From positions 2,790,001-2,854,000 of the forward strand of contig NZ_CP062165.1 in the NCBI RefSeq assembly GCF_014844075.1: a DNA stretch of 64,000 nt, written 5' to 3'. This document shows, one piece after another, positions 7,854 to 17,418 of the stretch; position 1 is the first letter of the stretch; each line of letters opens with the position of its first letter. Under the pieces are notes generated by a model that was given only the letters and a program-made list of their open reading frames with translations, was not told the DNA's origin and did not search any database. Made by a program: the position numbers and the translations under genes. This DNA is from Paenibacillus sp. JNUCC-31. GTDB lineage: Bacteria > Bacillota > Bacilli > Paenibacillales > Paenibacillaceae.

Positions 7854-9305
7854 TTATGAACCATGCCTTCCTGCAATGGCAAAACCACTCCGCTCAAGCA
7901 AACGAGAGCTTTCCTCATTCAATCCACGCAGATGCACGGTTTTGCCCAGCTTCGCATATTTGAACTTCACTTTACCAATGGCGACAACCGCCGTATTATC
8001 CCAAATATGCGATCCACCAAAATCAATTGTGACTTCTTGCGGATCAGCTTCTGCATTGAACTCATCCACGAAGCGGGATGATGAACCGAAGAAGAATGGT
8101 CCGTAGACCCGATACACTTTCTGCCCTTGCTCTTGATTGGCCTGGACGCGGATCTTGGTCTGTTTCCAGCCAAAATGCAGTACACTGAGCACTACTCCGA
8201 CCATAACCCCAATCGACAGATCGTGGGTGTACACCACAATGGCAACCGTGACGATCATGACAAAAGCTTCCGCCCGCGGTACGCGCGCAATGTTTTTGAT
8301 GGAACTCCAGTCGAATGTTCCGATACACACCATAAACATGACACCTACGAGCGCACCCATCGGTACCTGTTTCACCACACCACTGAGCAGCAGCAACAGG
8401 ATCGCAAGGAATGCACCCGCGGTAAACGTGGATAACCTTCCGCGTCCACCAGACTTCACATTAATAACTGACTGCCCAATCATTGCACAACCGCCCATGC
8501 CGCCAAACAGGCCGTTCACGAAATTTGCAATCCCCTGTCCGCGGACTTCACGGTTTTTGCTGCTCTTGGTCTCGGTCATCTCATCCACGATGGTCGCGGT
8601 TAGCAGGGATTCCAACAAACCAACCAGTGCCATGGTGAATGAATACGGCAGCAGAATCATCAGTGTGTTCAACGACCACTCAATATTCGGCAAATGGAAC
8701 ATCGGTAATGTGCTTGTTAGATTTCCCATCTGGCCTACTGTTTTCACATCCAGATGAAACACCACTGTAATAATCGTCATCACGATGATCGCAATCAGTG
8801 GAGCCGGAACACTTTTAAAAAACCGCGGCAAAATATAAATGATCGCCAGCGTACCCGCTACCATCGCATACATAATCCAGTTTGCGCCCGTGAAATGGGT
8901 CAATTGCGCCATAAAGATCAGAATCGCCAGTGCATTCACAAAACCGGTCAGTACCGAGTGAGGCACAAACGTAATAAATCGTCCCACCTTGAAAATCCCC
9001 AAAATAAACTGAATGATCCCTGTCAAAATCGTTGCCGCAAACAGGTATTCCACACCATAATCCTTAACTAGTCCAACCATCAGTACCGCCATTGCACCCG
9101 TTGCTGCCGAGATCATGCCCGGTCTTCCACCAGCAATCGAGATCACAATCGCAATCGTAATTGAAGCGTACAATCCGACCATCGGATTGACACCTGCAAT
9201 GATGGAGAAAGCAATGGCTTCTGGAATAAGCGCCAACGCTACCGTAATGCCTGCCAACACATCTCCGCGAATGTTGCCAAACCATTGTTGTTTTAACGTA
9301 TTCAT
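7854..9305 (-). CDS. SulP-family anion transporter with STAS domain
   Basis: The protein has 483 residues, with GGGAGGA before the ATG. Ten or more hydrophobic segments fill residues 1-390, starting with the SulP pattern [27 protein letters not shown] and including GLYAS. A C-terminal STAS domain follows at about 395-483. SulP proteins carry sulfate, bicarbonate or other anions across the cytoplasmic membrane, and the STAS domain regulates transport. The substrate cannot be read from sequence. The gene stands alone, with a long leader upstream (9306-9650) and the four-box element downstream. Confidence 0.93.
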   Translation of the reverse strand: MNTLKQQWFGNIRGDVLAGITVALALIPEAIAFSIIAGVNPMVGLYASITIAIVISIAGGRPGMISAATGAMAVLMVGLVKDYGVEYLFAATILTGIIQFILGIFKVGRFITFVPHSVLTGFVNALAILIFMAQLTHFTGANWIMYAMVAGTLAIIYILPRFFKSVPAPLIAIIVMTIITVVFHLDVKTVGQMGNLTSTLPMFHLPNIEWSLNTLMILLPYSFTMALVGLLESLLTATIVDEMTETKSSKNREVRGQGIANFVNGLFGGMGGCAMIGQSVINVKSGGRGRLSTFTAGAFLAILLLLLSGVVKQVPMGALVGVMFMVCIGTFDWSSIKNIARVPRAEAFVMIVTVAIVVYTHDLSIGVMVGVVLSVLHFGWKQTKIRVQANQEQGQKVYRVYGPFFFGSSSRFVDEFNAEADPQEVTIDFGGSHIWDNTAVVAIGKVKFKYAKLGKTVHLRGLNEESSRLLERSGFAIAGRHGS

Positions 9306-9466
9306 ATGTCTCTTGCCGTTCCTCCCATGTGTAATAACTTCGAATTTGTCTTATAACCCGAAGAATAACGGAAACGATTCACTACTGATCTCAACGATAG
9401 ACAGCACGAAACAGCGGAAAACTCTTCCGCGAAATGCGTCAATACGCGCCTGAGTTGCACGATTAT
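9306..9466. other. Untranslated leader in front of the SulP gene
   Basis: About 160 bases separate the possible small leader ORF (9467-9583) from the SulP start. I compared it with the c-di-AMP, guanidine and SAM riboswitch patterns I know and could not match it. No strong terminator-like hairpin was found in it. Confidence 0.3.
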
Positions 9467-9583
9467 TCATGATCCGAACAGAATATCCAACACCATGTCT
9501 GCCCATGCCTTATCCGTTCCAGTGTGTATCACTTGGATTCCCCAAACTTTCAGGTGTCTTGCCTTGGAAGCAACGTTGATCAA
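9467..9583 (-). CDS. Possible 38-residue leader ORF upstream of the SulP gene
   Basis: A TTG codon at 9583 has GGAGG 8 bases upstream, and the frame runs 38 codons to a TGA. The peptide contains INVASKARHLKVWGIQ followed by an acidic C-terminal part, a natural-looking composition without low complexity. The frame stays open further upstream without an ATG or GTG, so it could also be the remnant of a longer gene. A TATAAT hexamer near 9648 on the minus strand could be the promoter of the whole leader. No family is recognised. Confidence 0.3.
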   Translation of the reverse strand: MINVASKARHLKVWGIQVIHTGTDKAWADMVLDILFGS

Positions 9584-9861
9584 TCCAGATGCCTCCTGGT
9601 TCTCCCCTCTCAGAAAAACCGGGTCCGTTAATGTACTGACCTATTATTATAGACATAGGAAGGGATATGCACTAACGCAACCAGACTGGAAGAACCGGTT
9701 CATATCTCGTATTATCTCGTTCTTTCGTTATTTTACTTCTAAATACTCACTTCTTAAACTTAAAAATCGGTGGCAACTCTTTTCCTTTAGCCCGACGTTT
9801 TTTTTATTAAGTTATATAACCAGATAAAACATAGCCAAAATTCCTGTAGCTGACAAATTAA

Positions 9862-9911
9862 AATAAGACCCGCAAAGATCCTTTAAACAGGTCTCTTTGC
9901 GGGTCTTATTG
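9862..9911. terminator. Terminator after the UbiB-family gene
   Basis: The stem AATAAGACCCGCAAAGA pairs with TCTTTGCGGGTCTTATT around a short loop. A T-rich run follows on the minus strand, directly past the stop of the kinase-like gene at 9917. Confidence 0.85.
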
Positions 9912-9916
9912 TTATT

Positions 9917-11587
9917 CTAAAATCTTCCCGATTTAAATATGGAATAGAGCAAAAAGGCCACCATCAGAATCGCCACCAGAAAACCAATCTCAATTACGGG
10001 GATATCCCATAACATGGTGGACTGGTGACTGATCGAGGAACCGATGATCAAACCGACCATAATGATACAAAATGCGAGCAGTACAATACTGAAAGACAAC
10101 CGGTTACTGATCTGGTCCATTCTGCGCATGAGCGCATCCAGTTCAGGGACACTGATCTCCAGCCGCAGCTTGCCTTTGCTAATAACGGAAGACAACTGTC
10201 TCAACTGCCCCGGCAGACCAATGACACTCTCGGCCATATCCGCTGCACTGCGAAATAACCGATTCTTGATTCTACCGGCACTGAAACGTTCCTTGATCAG
10301 CTTTCGTCCAAATGGCTCTGCCATATCCACAATGCTCAGGGAAGGATCGAGATGCTCAATGACACCTTCCATAGTGAGCAGCGATTTCCCGAGCAGCAGG
10401 ATGTCGGCAGGCATCACGACCCGGTGCCTTTGGGCTACGCCGAACAGGTCATTCAATGCTTGACCCACGCTGATTTTGGAAAAGGGGATGTCATAATATT
10501 TGCTGCGCAGCTTGTCCAGATCGCTATGAAGCCCTCGCAGATCCATATCATCCGGCATCATGCCCAGCTTCTCAATCGCCCTTATCATGCTGTCTGTATC
10601 CTTGCGCATCAATCCGATAATGAGCGAGGCCAATTGCTGCTTCATCTCATCACTTAGACTGCCCACCATGCCGAAGTCGATAAAGGCCAGCCTTCCATCC
10701 TTCAACACCATCAGATTGCCCGGATGGGGATCGGCGTGAAAGAATCCATGAATGAAGATCTGATTCAACAACGAATCCACCAATCGCTGCGCAATGTTAT
10801 TCAGATCATGCCCCCGTTTAATCAACTCGTCACGGTCATTCAGCTTGATGCCTTCAATATATTCCATGGTGAGCACACGAGAAGAAGTCTGGTCCCAGTA
10901 GATGACGGGGATTTTCACTTTGTTATCCTGCTGATATTGCTGTGCAATCTTCTCCGTATTGCGGCCTTCCACCGTATAATCAAGCTCGGCCATCAGTGCC
11001 TGGGCGTACTCTTCCACCATTTGCGGAATCTGATACTGCTTCACCCAATCCCAGCGTTTCTCCGCCATGGCTGTCAGCTCGCGCAGAATATCCAGGTCTC
11101 GCTGGATAATACGCGAAATGCCGGGCCGCTGAATTTTGACAGCTACAGCTTCACCGCTTCGAAGTTTACCCAGATGCACCTGTCCAATACTGGCTGCAGC
11201 TACAGGGGTATCCTCGAACCGGGAAAAGATGTCCTCCAGCGGTGTATCCAATTCCTGTTCCAAAATACCCCGTGCCGTCTCCGAAGAAAACGGCGGGACC
11301 TGATCCTGCAGCTTCACCAGTTCGCGGATGACAGACTCCGGCAACAGATCTGCCCTTGTACTTGCCAGTTGCCCCAGCTTAACGAAAGCTGGCCCCAGCT
11401 CCTGAAGTACAAGCCTAATGCGCTCACTCAGGGTTAAAGTGGTGTGAGCCTCACGCGACATCCATCGGCGTGGTATAGCCAGTAACTGGAATAATCCCAA
11501 TTCCTCGACCATATAACCGAAGCCATGACGCACCAGCGCCATGGCAATTTCCCGGTATCTGCCGACATGTTTAATTCGCACAGCCAT
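9917..11587 (-). CDS. ABC1/UbiB (AarF) family atypical kinase
   Basis: The protein has 556 residues. Family hallmarks include the KxGQ-type motif FVKLGQLASTR (about residues 68-79), the alanine-rich loop AAASIGQVH, a VAVKIQRPG lysine strand, and the HADPHPGNL and DFGMVG catalytic-region motifs. Two hydrophobic segments close the C-terminus. UbiB proteins are protein-kinase-like ATPases linked to isoprenoid quinone or lipid metabolism. The substrate here is unknown. The ATG directly follows the stop of the phasin-like gene, so the two are cotranscribed and probably coupled. This pairing is common in Paenibacillus-type genomes, as far as I recall. Confidence 0.92.
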   Translation of the reverse strand: MAVRIKHVGRYREIAMALVRHGFGYMVEELGLFQLLAIPRRWMSREAHTTLTLSERIRLVLQELGPAFVKLGQLASTRADLLPESVIRELVKLQDQVPPFSSETARGILEQELDTPLEDIFSRFEDTPVAAASIGQVHLGKLRSGEAVAVKIQRPGISRIIQRDLDILRELTAMAEKRWDWVKQYQIPQMVEEYAQALMAELDYTVEGRNTEKIAQQYQQDNKVKIPVIYWDQTSSRVLTMEYIEGIKLNDRDELIKRGHDLNNIAQRLVDSLLNQIFIHGFFHADPHPGNLMVLKDGRLAFIDFGMVGSLSDEMKQQLASLIIGLMRKDTDSMIRAIEKLGMMPDDMDLRGLHSDLDKLRSKYYDIPFSKISVGQALNDLFGVAQRHRVVMPADILLLGKSLLTMEGVIEHLDPSLSIVDMAEPFGRKLIKERFSAGRIKNRLFRSAADMAESVIGLPGQLRQLSSVISKGKLRLEISVPELDALMRRMDQISNRLSFSIVLLAFCIIMVGLIIGSSISHQSTMLWDIPVIEIGFLVAILMVAFLLYSIFKSGRF

Positions 11588-11965
11588 CTACTCGATCTCG
11601 TTTCCTTTGAGAGGAGGAACTTCAAGCGGAGCTGGGGATGCTTCAGGTTGTAGCTGTGGTGTGCCTCCCAGTTCGGCGAGCTTTTTCTCAAGGACAGCAA
11701 CACGTTGTTCCAGACTGGTTACATCACTTTCAGATGGCACGCCTACTTCCTGAAGTACGCGCTTGACTTGTTCCTGGATCATTCTTTTGAACTGGCCCTG
11801 CTCCTCATCGCCTCGTTCCATCAGGCGCTCGACCAATGCTTTGGATTCACCGGGGGCAAGTTCACCGCGCTTGACCAAGTCATCCACGGTTTTTTCGATT
11901 TTTTCCTTGCTTACGACGGTAAGGCCGAGACCTAACGAGATTGCCTTTTTGAACAAATCGCTCAT
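11588..11965 (-). CDS. Phasin-like coiled-coil protein
   Basis: The product has 125 residues from the second ATG at 11965. The ATG at 11974 touches the AGGAGG and is too close to it. The protein begins MSDLFKKAISLGLG and continues as amphipathic helices with VDDLVKRGELAPGESKALVERLMERG, a pattern of PhaF/phasin-superfamily proteins. A heptad region (VTSLEQRVAVLEKKLAEL) and a Pro-rich tail follow. Such proteins coat polyhydroxyalkanoate granules or associate with lipid surfaces. No PHA synthase gene is in view, so granule binding is only a possibility. It forms an operon with the UbiB-family gene. Confidence 0.7.
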   Translation of the reverse strand: MSDLFKKAISLGLGLTVVSKEKIEKTVDDLVKRGELAPGESKALVERLMERGDEEQGQFKRMIQEQVKRVLQEVGVPSESDVTSLEQRVAVLEKKLAELGGTPQLQPEASPAPLEVPPLKGNEIE

Positions 11966-12038
11966 TCTTGTCATCCTCCTCTTCGTTCATCTCTATATTA
12001 TACCCCTAAATATCACGCACACCAAAGAAACGCCCCAA

Positions 12039-12680
12039 CTATACGTAACGCGCAGCCCATTTGCCAGCCTGCAAAATTAACTGGCGATAGGTTTCATGTG
12101 CAAAAGAAGGGACATGATGTCCTGGCATAAGGTAAACAATACGTCCAACACCATATCTATGCGCCCAAGCTGCAGGCTTCGGCCCTTCTTCGGATTGATA
12201 TTCGAGCAGAATCTTTGTTTCGGCAAATGAACCGAATTCGAACAGATACGGCTCTTCTTCCATTGTAAATCCGGAAATGCCTTCCGTCACCGGATGGCTT
12301 TCTTCCGTTACAGTGAATTCAAGTGGTGCATAAGGCGGATGATGCAGGAACTTGGCACCGATCATCTGCTTCAGCTCATAACGATTCTGGAGCGAAATTC
12401 CGTTATGTATAATGACCAGTCCACCTCCATTGCTAACATAGGACAATAAGCCTGCTGTCTGCTGTGGAGAGACTTTCCCCTTCCAATCGTCCATGTAACA
12501 GATACATACATCAAATCCGGTTATATTTTCTTGCAGCAGCATGTTGCGATTCTCACTGCACTGCACAGTCATAGTATCGTGGAAAATCCGGCTGATCTCT
12601 GCATCCACTCCTTGCAGCGGATGCCAATCCGGATGAGTATAATCACCAAGTAACAACGCTTTTTTACGATGATCCATCAT
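12039..12680 (-). CDS. ThuA-like (trehalose utilisation) domain protein
   Basis: The protein has 213 residues, with AAAGGAG before the ATG. The fold resembles a class I glutamine amidotransferase. It shows an early KALLLGDYTHPDWHPL strand and loop, GFDVCICYMDDW, then a glycine-rich GGGLVIIHNGIS and the ThuA-type GVGRIVYLMPGHH near the C-terminus. ThuA-like proteins occur in sugar catabolism clusters, but their reaction is not settled. The gene starts 32 bases after the SDR gene stop on the same strand, so the two likely form an operon. Confidence 0.82.
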   Translation of the reverse strand: MMDHRKKALLLGDYTHPDWHPLQGVDAEISRIFHDTMTVQCSENRNMLLQENITGFDVCICYMDDWKGKVSPQQTAGLLSYVSNGGGLVIIHNGISLQNRYELKQMIGAKFLHHPPYAPLEFTVTEESHPVTEGISGFTMEEEPYLFEFGSFAETKILLEYQSEEGPKPAAWAHRYGVGRIVYLMPGHHVPSFAHETYRQLILQAGKWAARYV

Positions 12681-12712
12681 TAAAAACTCCTTTCAAATTA
12701 CCAGTAACAGCA

Positions 12713-13432
12713 TTACCAAGGGAGTGCGTCCCCCTTGTAATCGACATAAGCGGGCTGATCTCCCATAAACTGCTTATGGCGATCGATGAGTGCTGTGATA
12801 TATTGTGCCGATTGATCAGGCGTGAGGTCTGCAGCGGTATTCAACTCCCCGCTCATATAACTCTGTACCCAGCCGGGATGAATCAGCATCACTTGCCCAC
12901 CCTCATTCTTCAGACCATTATGCACAAGGCGGGCCTGCATGTTTAACGCAGATTTGGACATGCAATAGGCAAACCATCCATCCCGGCTGCATTGCTCAAT
13001 ACTGCCTGCCTCCGAAGAGATATTGACAATCAGCTTGTTTGTCCCTTGAAGAAGGAGGGGCAGCAGGGCATGAGTTACACGTAATGAGCCTAAGGTATTT
13101 ACGTTAAATACTTCTGCCATCTCCGCCATATTTAACGGCCCGAGGATATGATCGGTAATACTTCCTAGTATAGCCGCATTATTGATAAGCATATCCAAAT
13201 GCTCTGTATCCAGCTTAAGTGTCTCCGTGAACAAAGCAACTGACAGGTCATCGGCAATGTCCAGTTCAATGACGCGTAAACGCTTCGGATAGGCATCCGC
13301 AAGAAGACGAATCCCATCAGACTCTTCCATGTCGAGCCCTGCCGCATAGACGGTATAACCTCTTTTCAGCATTTGTGCCGTCAGAGCCAGTCCCAATCCC
13401 CGGGCCGCCCCCGTTACACATACGTTTTTCAT
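12713..13432 (-). CDS. Short-chain dehydrogenase/reductase
   Basis: The protein has 239 residues. The cofactor loop TGAARGLGLALT is at about 7-18, NNAAIL at about 85-90, a catalytic Ser in NISSEAGS, and YCMSK gives the YxxxK pair at about 155-159. It is a cytosolic NAD(P)-dependent oxidoreductase of unknown substrate. Upstream is a promoter region of 350 bases and downstream the ThuA-like gene, probably cotranscribed. The pairing suggests a carbohydrate or polyol substrate, which is inference only. Confidence 0.9.
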   Translation of the reverse strand: MKNVCVTGAARGLGLALTAQMLKRGYTVYAAGLDMEESDGIRLLADAYPKRLRVIELDIADDLSVALFTETLKLDTEHLDMLINNAAILGSITDHILGPLNMAEMAEVFNVNTLGSLRVTHALLPLLLQGTNKLIVNISSEAGSIEQCSRDGWFAYCMSKSALNMQARLVHNGLKNEGGQVMLIHPGWVQSYMSGELNTAADLTPDQSAQYITALIDRHKQFMGDQPAYVDYKGDALPW

Positions 13433-13685
13433 TATGCTGTCCCTCCCTCACAAGCCTAATCTGTCTTTAATTCATTCCACATGATAACCTAAAAACCTTT
13501 AATTATGGGTGAACACGCTGAACTTCACGACCAAAGTCTCAGATGACTTTCATGTGATCAGAGTCGTTAAGCTTATACCGATGAGTCAGGGCATATTCTG
13601 CTGCGACATTACTGGTAGCATAGCTCTATCTTATGACTTTTTTGGACTTGTTGAGAGCAGAAATCATCAGACAAAATACAAAAAA
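13433..13685. other. Non-coding region before the SDR/ThuA operon
   Basis: About 250 bases with no credible ORF. One plus-strand frame (13509-13691) lacks a ribosome binding site. It should carry the promoter of the SDR gene. No repeat was seen. Confidence 0.4.
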
Positions 13686-13710
13686 TTCTGATCCGGAAAT
13701 CGGATCAGAA
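13681..13710 (-). terminator. Terminator after the uroporphyrinogen-III synthase-like gene
   Basis: TTCTGATCCG / CGGATCAGAA forms a perfect stem with a short loop. On the minus strand it is followed by TTTTT, downstream of the gene ending at 13781. Confidence 0.85.
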
Positions 13711-13780
13711 CGGGAATGCTTTGAATCTTGGATGCGGATACCATTCATCATGGGCCACCATGCGGCAGATACAGTTACAC

Positions 13781-14617
13781 TTATTGCATAAGATCTGCCT
13801 TGTCCACACGTTTGCCAGCGAAATAACGCCCCAACTCAACGATAAGGGCTCCCATCTTCTCATCCTCTGGAACCACAAGTGCCTCTATACCTTCTTCACG
13901 CATCGCGTTTGCTGTAACCCTACCCACCGAAGCCGGTACGACTCCTTGTCGGAAAGCCACCTGCATGGGTTCAAGCTTTCCCTTGGACGCAGCATATTCG
14001 ACCAGAAACCTCACCTGCGGTCCACTCGTAAACGCGACAGCATCCACTTCATGCAACAAAATCTCATTCAGCAGCTGTTCGAGTTCCCCCTCTTCAGGCG
14101 GGACGTGACGATAAGGAAGCACCTGACGTACATGAGCACCCTGCTCCTCCAGCCATCTGACCAATTTGGGCGCTGTCTCCCCATGCAATTGCAGCATCAT
14201 TTTTTGCCCCGCCAGATCATGTGAAGCGAATTCACGAATCAGTCCGTCCGTACTGCCGTCATCATCCCGGACCAGCGGAGTAAGTCCACGCTTTCGAAGC
14301 GCATTGACGGTCTTGTACCCTCTTGCCGCAATGGAAGAGTCCGACAACACATCCAGCAATTGAACAGCGATATCCATATCCTCAGCCATATCAAAAATAG
14401 CGTCCAATCCCATGCCTGTGGTCCATACCGTCCAGTCCGGCGGATCCGAAATCCAGGATACCAAGCCATCCCGAATATTGCGATCATCCAGAAATACAGT
14501 TCCTTGTGCAGGTCTGACAAGTGGAATCCCACCCAATTTCTCAACCAGTAAGGACATCTCTTTGGATTTTCGCGGTCCTGTAAGTGCTACACGTATACCT
14601 GCCAAATGTTGAACCAT
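13781..14617 (-). CDS. Uroporphyrinogen-III synthase-like protein (HemD family)
   Basis: The protein has 278 residues. The N-terminal RVALTGPRKSKEMSLLVEKLGGIPLV is the typical start of HemD, and the two-lobed layout is visible (DDWTVWTTGMGLDAIF region, later EVDAVAFTSGPQVRFLVEYA and ASVGRVTANAMREEGIEALVVPE). HemD closes hydroxymethylbilane to uroporphyrinogen III in tetrapyrrole synthesis. No other hem genes are adjacent, so this may be a stand-alone paralogue, as seen near siroheme or nitrate genes elsewhere. It is monocistronic with its own terminator. Confidence 0.85.
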   Translation of the reverse strand: MVQHLAGIRVALTGPRKSKEMSLLVEKLGGIPLVRPAQGTVFLDDRNIRDGLVSWISDPPDWTVWTTGMGLDAIFDMAEDMDIAVQLLDVLSDSSIAARGYKTVNALRKRGLTPLVRDDDGSTDGLIREFASHDLAGQKMMLQLHGETAPKLVRWLEEQGAHVRQVLPYRHVPPEEGELEQLLNEILLHEVDAVAFTSGPQVRFLVEYAASKGKLEPMQVAFRQGVVPASVGRVTANAMREEGIEALVVPEDEKMGALIVELGRYFAGKRVDKADLMQ

Positions 14618-14746
14618 CCATGTTCCCCCCGTTCATTCAGCCGAATGTCATCCGTCTGACTACAGTATACAGGGTACTTCTATGGAGGGAAACCGTGTTT
14701 CCCCTCTTTTCGCTGGTTCATCTATAACGATTTTTGATGACATGTA

Positions 14747-15946
14747 TCAGGAAGGCTGCAGTTCGCCACCCTGAAGCCCTTCATGCTTGCCCCTGCCCGA
14801 CTCCTCTTTATCCTGTGAAACTTTATCTTGTTTATCCCCCTGTGGAGGCTGCTTTTGTTTCTGATTGTCCGTTGCATGTCTAACATCCTTTTTGCGAGGA
14901 CGAAGGAACACGAACAGTATAATGGGAAACAGCACTTCGAACACGATCGCAATCCATGTCCATTCCCGTGTAAAGCGAAAGAGCTGAATTGCGTTTTTGA
15001 AAAACCAAAATGCACAGACAAAACCTACCAAAGCGACCGGCCCTGTCATGATTTTACCCGAGACTTTTGGAATCATTCGCTTCAGTCCCCAGCAAACAAA
15101 ATACAGATCAAAGGCAATCTTGGTAATCATCGCAGGTAGAGTCGCTGCTGCCAGTGCCAGATCAAACCGGTCGAGAAAATCACTGATCTGCAGCTGCCTT
15201 GCCAGTTCATATGAAGGGTATACCAGTCTGGATGCAATGGGCACACCAATCGATGTAATCGTCTCAACTAAAATCAGCATCATCAGCACCGCTGAAATGG
15301 TGATCCCCCACAGGACGGATTTGAATTTAAAATCACTGCCCTTAACTACAAAGGGCAACGCAACCACCTCTCCAAAAAAGGAGAATATATACCAGCTTCC
15401 CTTGCCAACACCTGCCACATCGACGTCAAAATACGGCATCAGATTAGCAAGATCAACTTGCTTAATAAGCATAAACGGCACAATTAAGGAAATCAGAATG
15501 AACAAAGTTACATACAACTCGGACATTCCAATTAAGGATCCAAGACCTCCCCTTACAATAAAAACAGCCATGAACAAAAGGGACAACACAATGATCGAAA
15601 TCGGGGTAGTTTCCAGCAATGTAATACTTACGTAGTCACCTATTAACCGGACGTCGCGGGCAAATACAAAGAGAAAAAACAAAATGTACAGCAGCGCTAT
15701 TACACGCCCCATAAAAGGATGACGCTCAACGAGAGACTCAAACAAGTCCTGATTGGAGAATCGCCGCTGAACACGACTTAACATCCACATTGAACACACC
15801 ATCACCAGAAACAAAGGGATATAGGATAAATAGGCGTGCTGCTCAGCATGGTAGATGGCCTGTGCATGAGACTGAATCAAAGTGCCTGTAATGCTGAGCA
15901 GCATCACGAACAGCACCAGCTGTCGACTGGTCACCCCCTGATTCAT
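14747..15946 (-). CDS. Spore germination receptor B subunit (GerB/GerKB-like permease)
   Basis: The protein has 399 residues and ten or so membrane segments of the amino-acid permease-like GerAB family. It begins MNQGVTSRQLVLFVMLLSITG and has the characteristic GLGSLIGMSELYVTLFI region. The B subunit binds nutrient germinants in the inner spore membrane. Unusually, a hydrophilic tail of about 55 residues rich in Lys, Gln, Asp and Glu (RPRKKDVRHATDNQKQKQPP onwards) follows the last helix. It is the last gene of the gerA-gerC-D-gerB operon. Confidence 0.92.
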   Translation of the reverse strand: MNQGVTSRQLVLFVMLLSITGTLIQSHAQAIYHAEQHAYLSYIPLFLVMVCSMWMLSRVQRRFSNQDLFESLVERHPFMGRVIALLYILFFLFVFARDVRLIGDYVSITLLETTPISIIVLSLLFMAVFIVRGGLGSLIGMSELYVTLFILISLIVPFMLIKQVDLANLMPYFDVDVAGVGKGSWYIFSFFGEVVALPFVVKGSDFKFKSVLWGITISAVLMMLILVETITSIGVPIASRLVYPSYELARQLQISDFLDRFDLALAAATLPAMITKIAFDLYFVCWGLKRMIPKVSGKIMTGPVALVGFVCAFWFFKNAIQLFRFTREWTWIAIVFEVLFPIILFVFLRPRKKDVRHATDNQKQKQPPQGDKQDKVSQDKEESGRGKHEGLQGGELQPS

Positions 15947-16000
15947 AAGACACCTCCTTTCTGTCTGTTCAACCGGGAATCGAGATTCATTGGAACATAC

Positions 16001-16222
16001 TCAAGGCAACGGCAATAATCGTTGAATCATGTGAGTCAGCCACACGGACACAAAAAATGTTTTGCTCAAATATGTAACATGGAACCAAATCCCTGTGCTA
16101 CATGCAATCAACCCATACGATAGCCATCGATTAATGGCAGCTGCCTGCCTCAGGTGTTTGAAATCCATGACGATGACAATGATGACCATGGCCAGATATG
16201 TAAACATCAGCGGCTTAATCAC
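16001..16222 (-). CDS. Small two-helix germination receptor D protein
   Basis: The product has 73 residues from a GTG at 16222 that overlaps the gerC stop (GTGATTAA), with GAGGAG upstream inside gerC. Two hydrophobic helices are visible (FTYLAMVIIVIVM and WLSYGLIACSTGIWF), separated by a short basic loop. Small two-helix proteins encoded in germinant receptor operons, called D proteins, modulate germination rate in Bacillus. This ORF fits that description in size, topology and place. The longer frame start at 16297 lies inside gerC and is not used. Confidence 0.75.
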   Translation of the reverse strand: MIKPLMFTYLAMVIIVIVMDFKHLRQAAAINRWLSYGLIACSTGIWFHVTYLSKTFFVSVWLTHMIQRLLPLP

Positions 16223-17414
16223 GGACAATCTCCTCCTCGGACAATCCGATCGGTTTATTGAGAATACCCACATTTTCGAGAATGACATGTGGTTCAACTG
16301 TAACCTTTAAGTTTGGATAAATCTCATTCCAGCGATCCTTGATCTTGTCCCACTCTTTCGGCAGATGCTGATGAATGGAACGACCCAAACCGAGAATGTC
16401 GGCTTTATATTTTTTCTGGACCAGCCTTACGCCTTCCTCAATATCTTCTTTAATTTTTTGACGGACAGCTTCATTGAGGCTGGTGATCTCTGTCTCCCGA
16501 AGGTCACCATAATTCGATTCGTTATCAACCATGACACCCTTGGCATACAGTCGAATCTTAACGGTTACCTCTCCATTCTTAATGTGGGGTTGGTAGGATG
16601 AATTGTTCTCATTCAGCTTGATGAACAACTCACCTTCTCCACGTGGAGCCTTCACCATAATTTCCGGCGCATTGGCTTCACCCATCGCCAGAATCAGCGC
16701 ATCGGCTGGAGCCTTCTCAATCATCCCTATCAATTTGTCTTTCTTGAAAATAGCCAGCCCATCAAGCTTGATATTGGTCTTGGTGTCCTTCCAGCCCTTC
16801 GGCACATTGTTCACCATTGTGGCGATAGGAAGAAACGGGTCTACCCCTTCGGAAAGAATCGCATCGGTAAATGTTTTGAGTGAGCGTGGGGCTCGCATAT
16901 TCAGGAAGCACAATTCACGCACCATTTCAGAAGGGAACTTCTCAATGGGTGCATCTGTATCCAACACTTCATGTGCGGGTCCCCTGGTCACAACTGGCAG
17001 TGCCGATAAACGATTTAGCGGGTAACGAGTCAATAAATCAAGCATGGGAGCAACCCCCTCCCTGGCGAGTTCCTCACCAATCAGCAGCGTGCGGCGGTGG
17101 GCGTAATAAATTACACGGGACAACTCTTTTTGACCTTCGAGCGTCGTACCATGCAAGGTTTTGGCTGTATTGGATAACATGAACCAGGATTTGTCACCAC
17201 TGGTCCCCCCACCACCACCTGTACTACCAGCAGCACCGGATTGACCGGGGAGGGCAATTTGCAGACTTGACCGATAATTGCCATCTTCCTTGTCAAGAGC
17301 GATGCCAATCACAAAGGCGAGATCATTAATTTCCTTTCGATCCCAGCATCCTGATATCAAAAGACTACACAAGAGCAATGTCACCACAGCCCGGTACTTA
17401 TGTATGAACGGCAT
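16215..17414 (-). CDS. Spore germination receptor C subunit (Ger(x)C lipoprotein)
   Basis: The protein has 399 residues from ATG 17414, with GGAGG and GGTGGTGAG upstream. The signal peptide ends in a lipobox, LLISGC, with the lipidated Cys followed by WDRKEINDLAFVIGIALDK, the standard GerAC opening. It is anchored on the outer face of the inner spore membrane as part of the receptor complex. It starts 4 bases after the gerA stop, and its 3' end overlaps the D protein gene. Confidence 0.93.
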   Translation of the reverse strand: MPFIHKYRAVVTLLLCSLLISGCWDRKEINDLAFVIGIALDKEDGNYRSSLQIALPGQSGAAGSTGGGGGTSGDKSWFMLSNTAKTLHGTTLEGQKELSRVIYYAHRRTLLIGEELAREGVAPMLDLLTRYPLNRLSALPVVTRGPAHEVLDTDAPIEKFPSEMVRELCFLNMRAPRSLKTFTDAILSEGVDPFLPIATMVNNVPKGWKDTKTNIKLDGLAIFKKDKLIGMIEKAPADALILAMGEANAPEIMVKAPRGEGELFIKLNENNSSYQPHIKNGEVTVKIRLYAKGVMVDNESNYGDLRETEITSLNEAVRQKIKEDIEEGVRLVQKKYKADILGLGRSIHQHLPKEWDKIKDRWNEIYPNLKVTVEPHVILENVGILNKPIGLSEEEIVRD

Positions 17415-17418
17415 GCAC

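Noticed and set aside
9724..9730. A single TTCGTTA that could be a further box of the four-box element
   Set aside because: No TAT at the right distance in the correct form and no partner 50 bp away.
9495..9827. 110-codon plus-strand frame upstream of the SulP gene
   Set aside because: No ribosome binding site, odd composition, and it runs antisense to a more plausible small ORF and leader.
14684..14705. GAGGGAAAC/GTTTCCCCTC hairpin between the gerB-type and uroporphyrinogen synthase genes
   Set aside because: The T run is on the plus strand, while both flanking genes are on the minus strand, so I do not call it a terminator.
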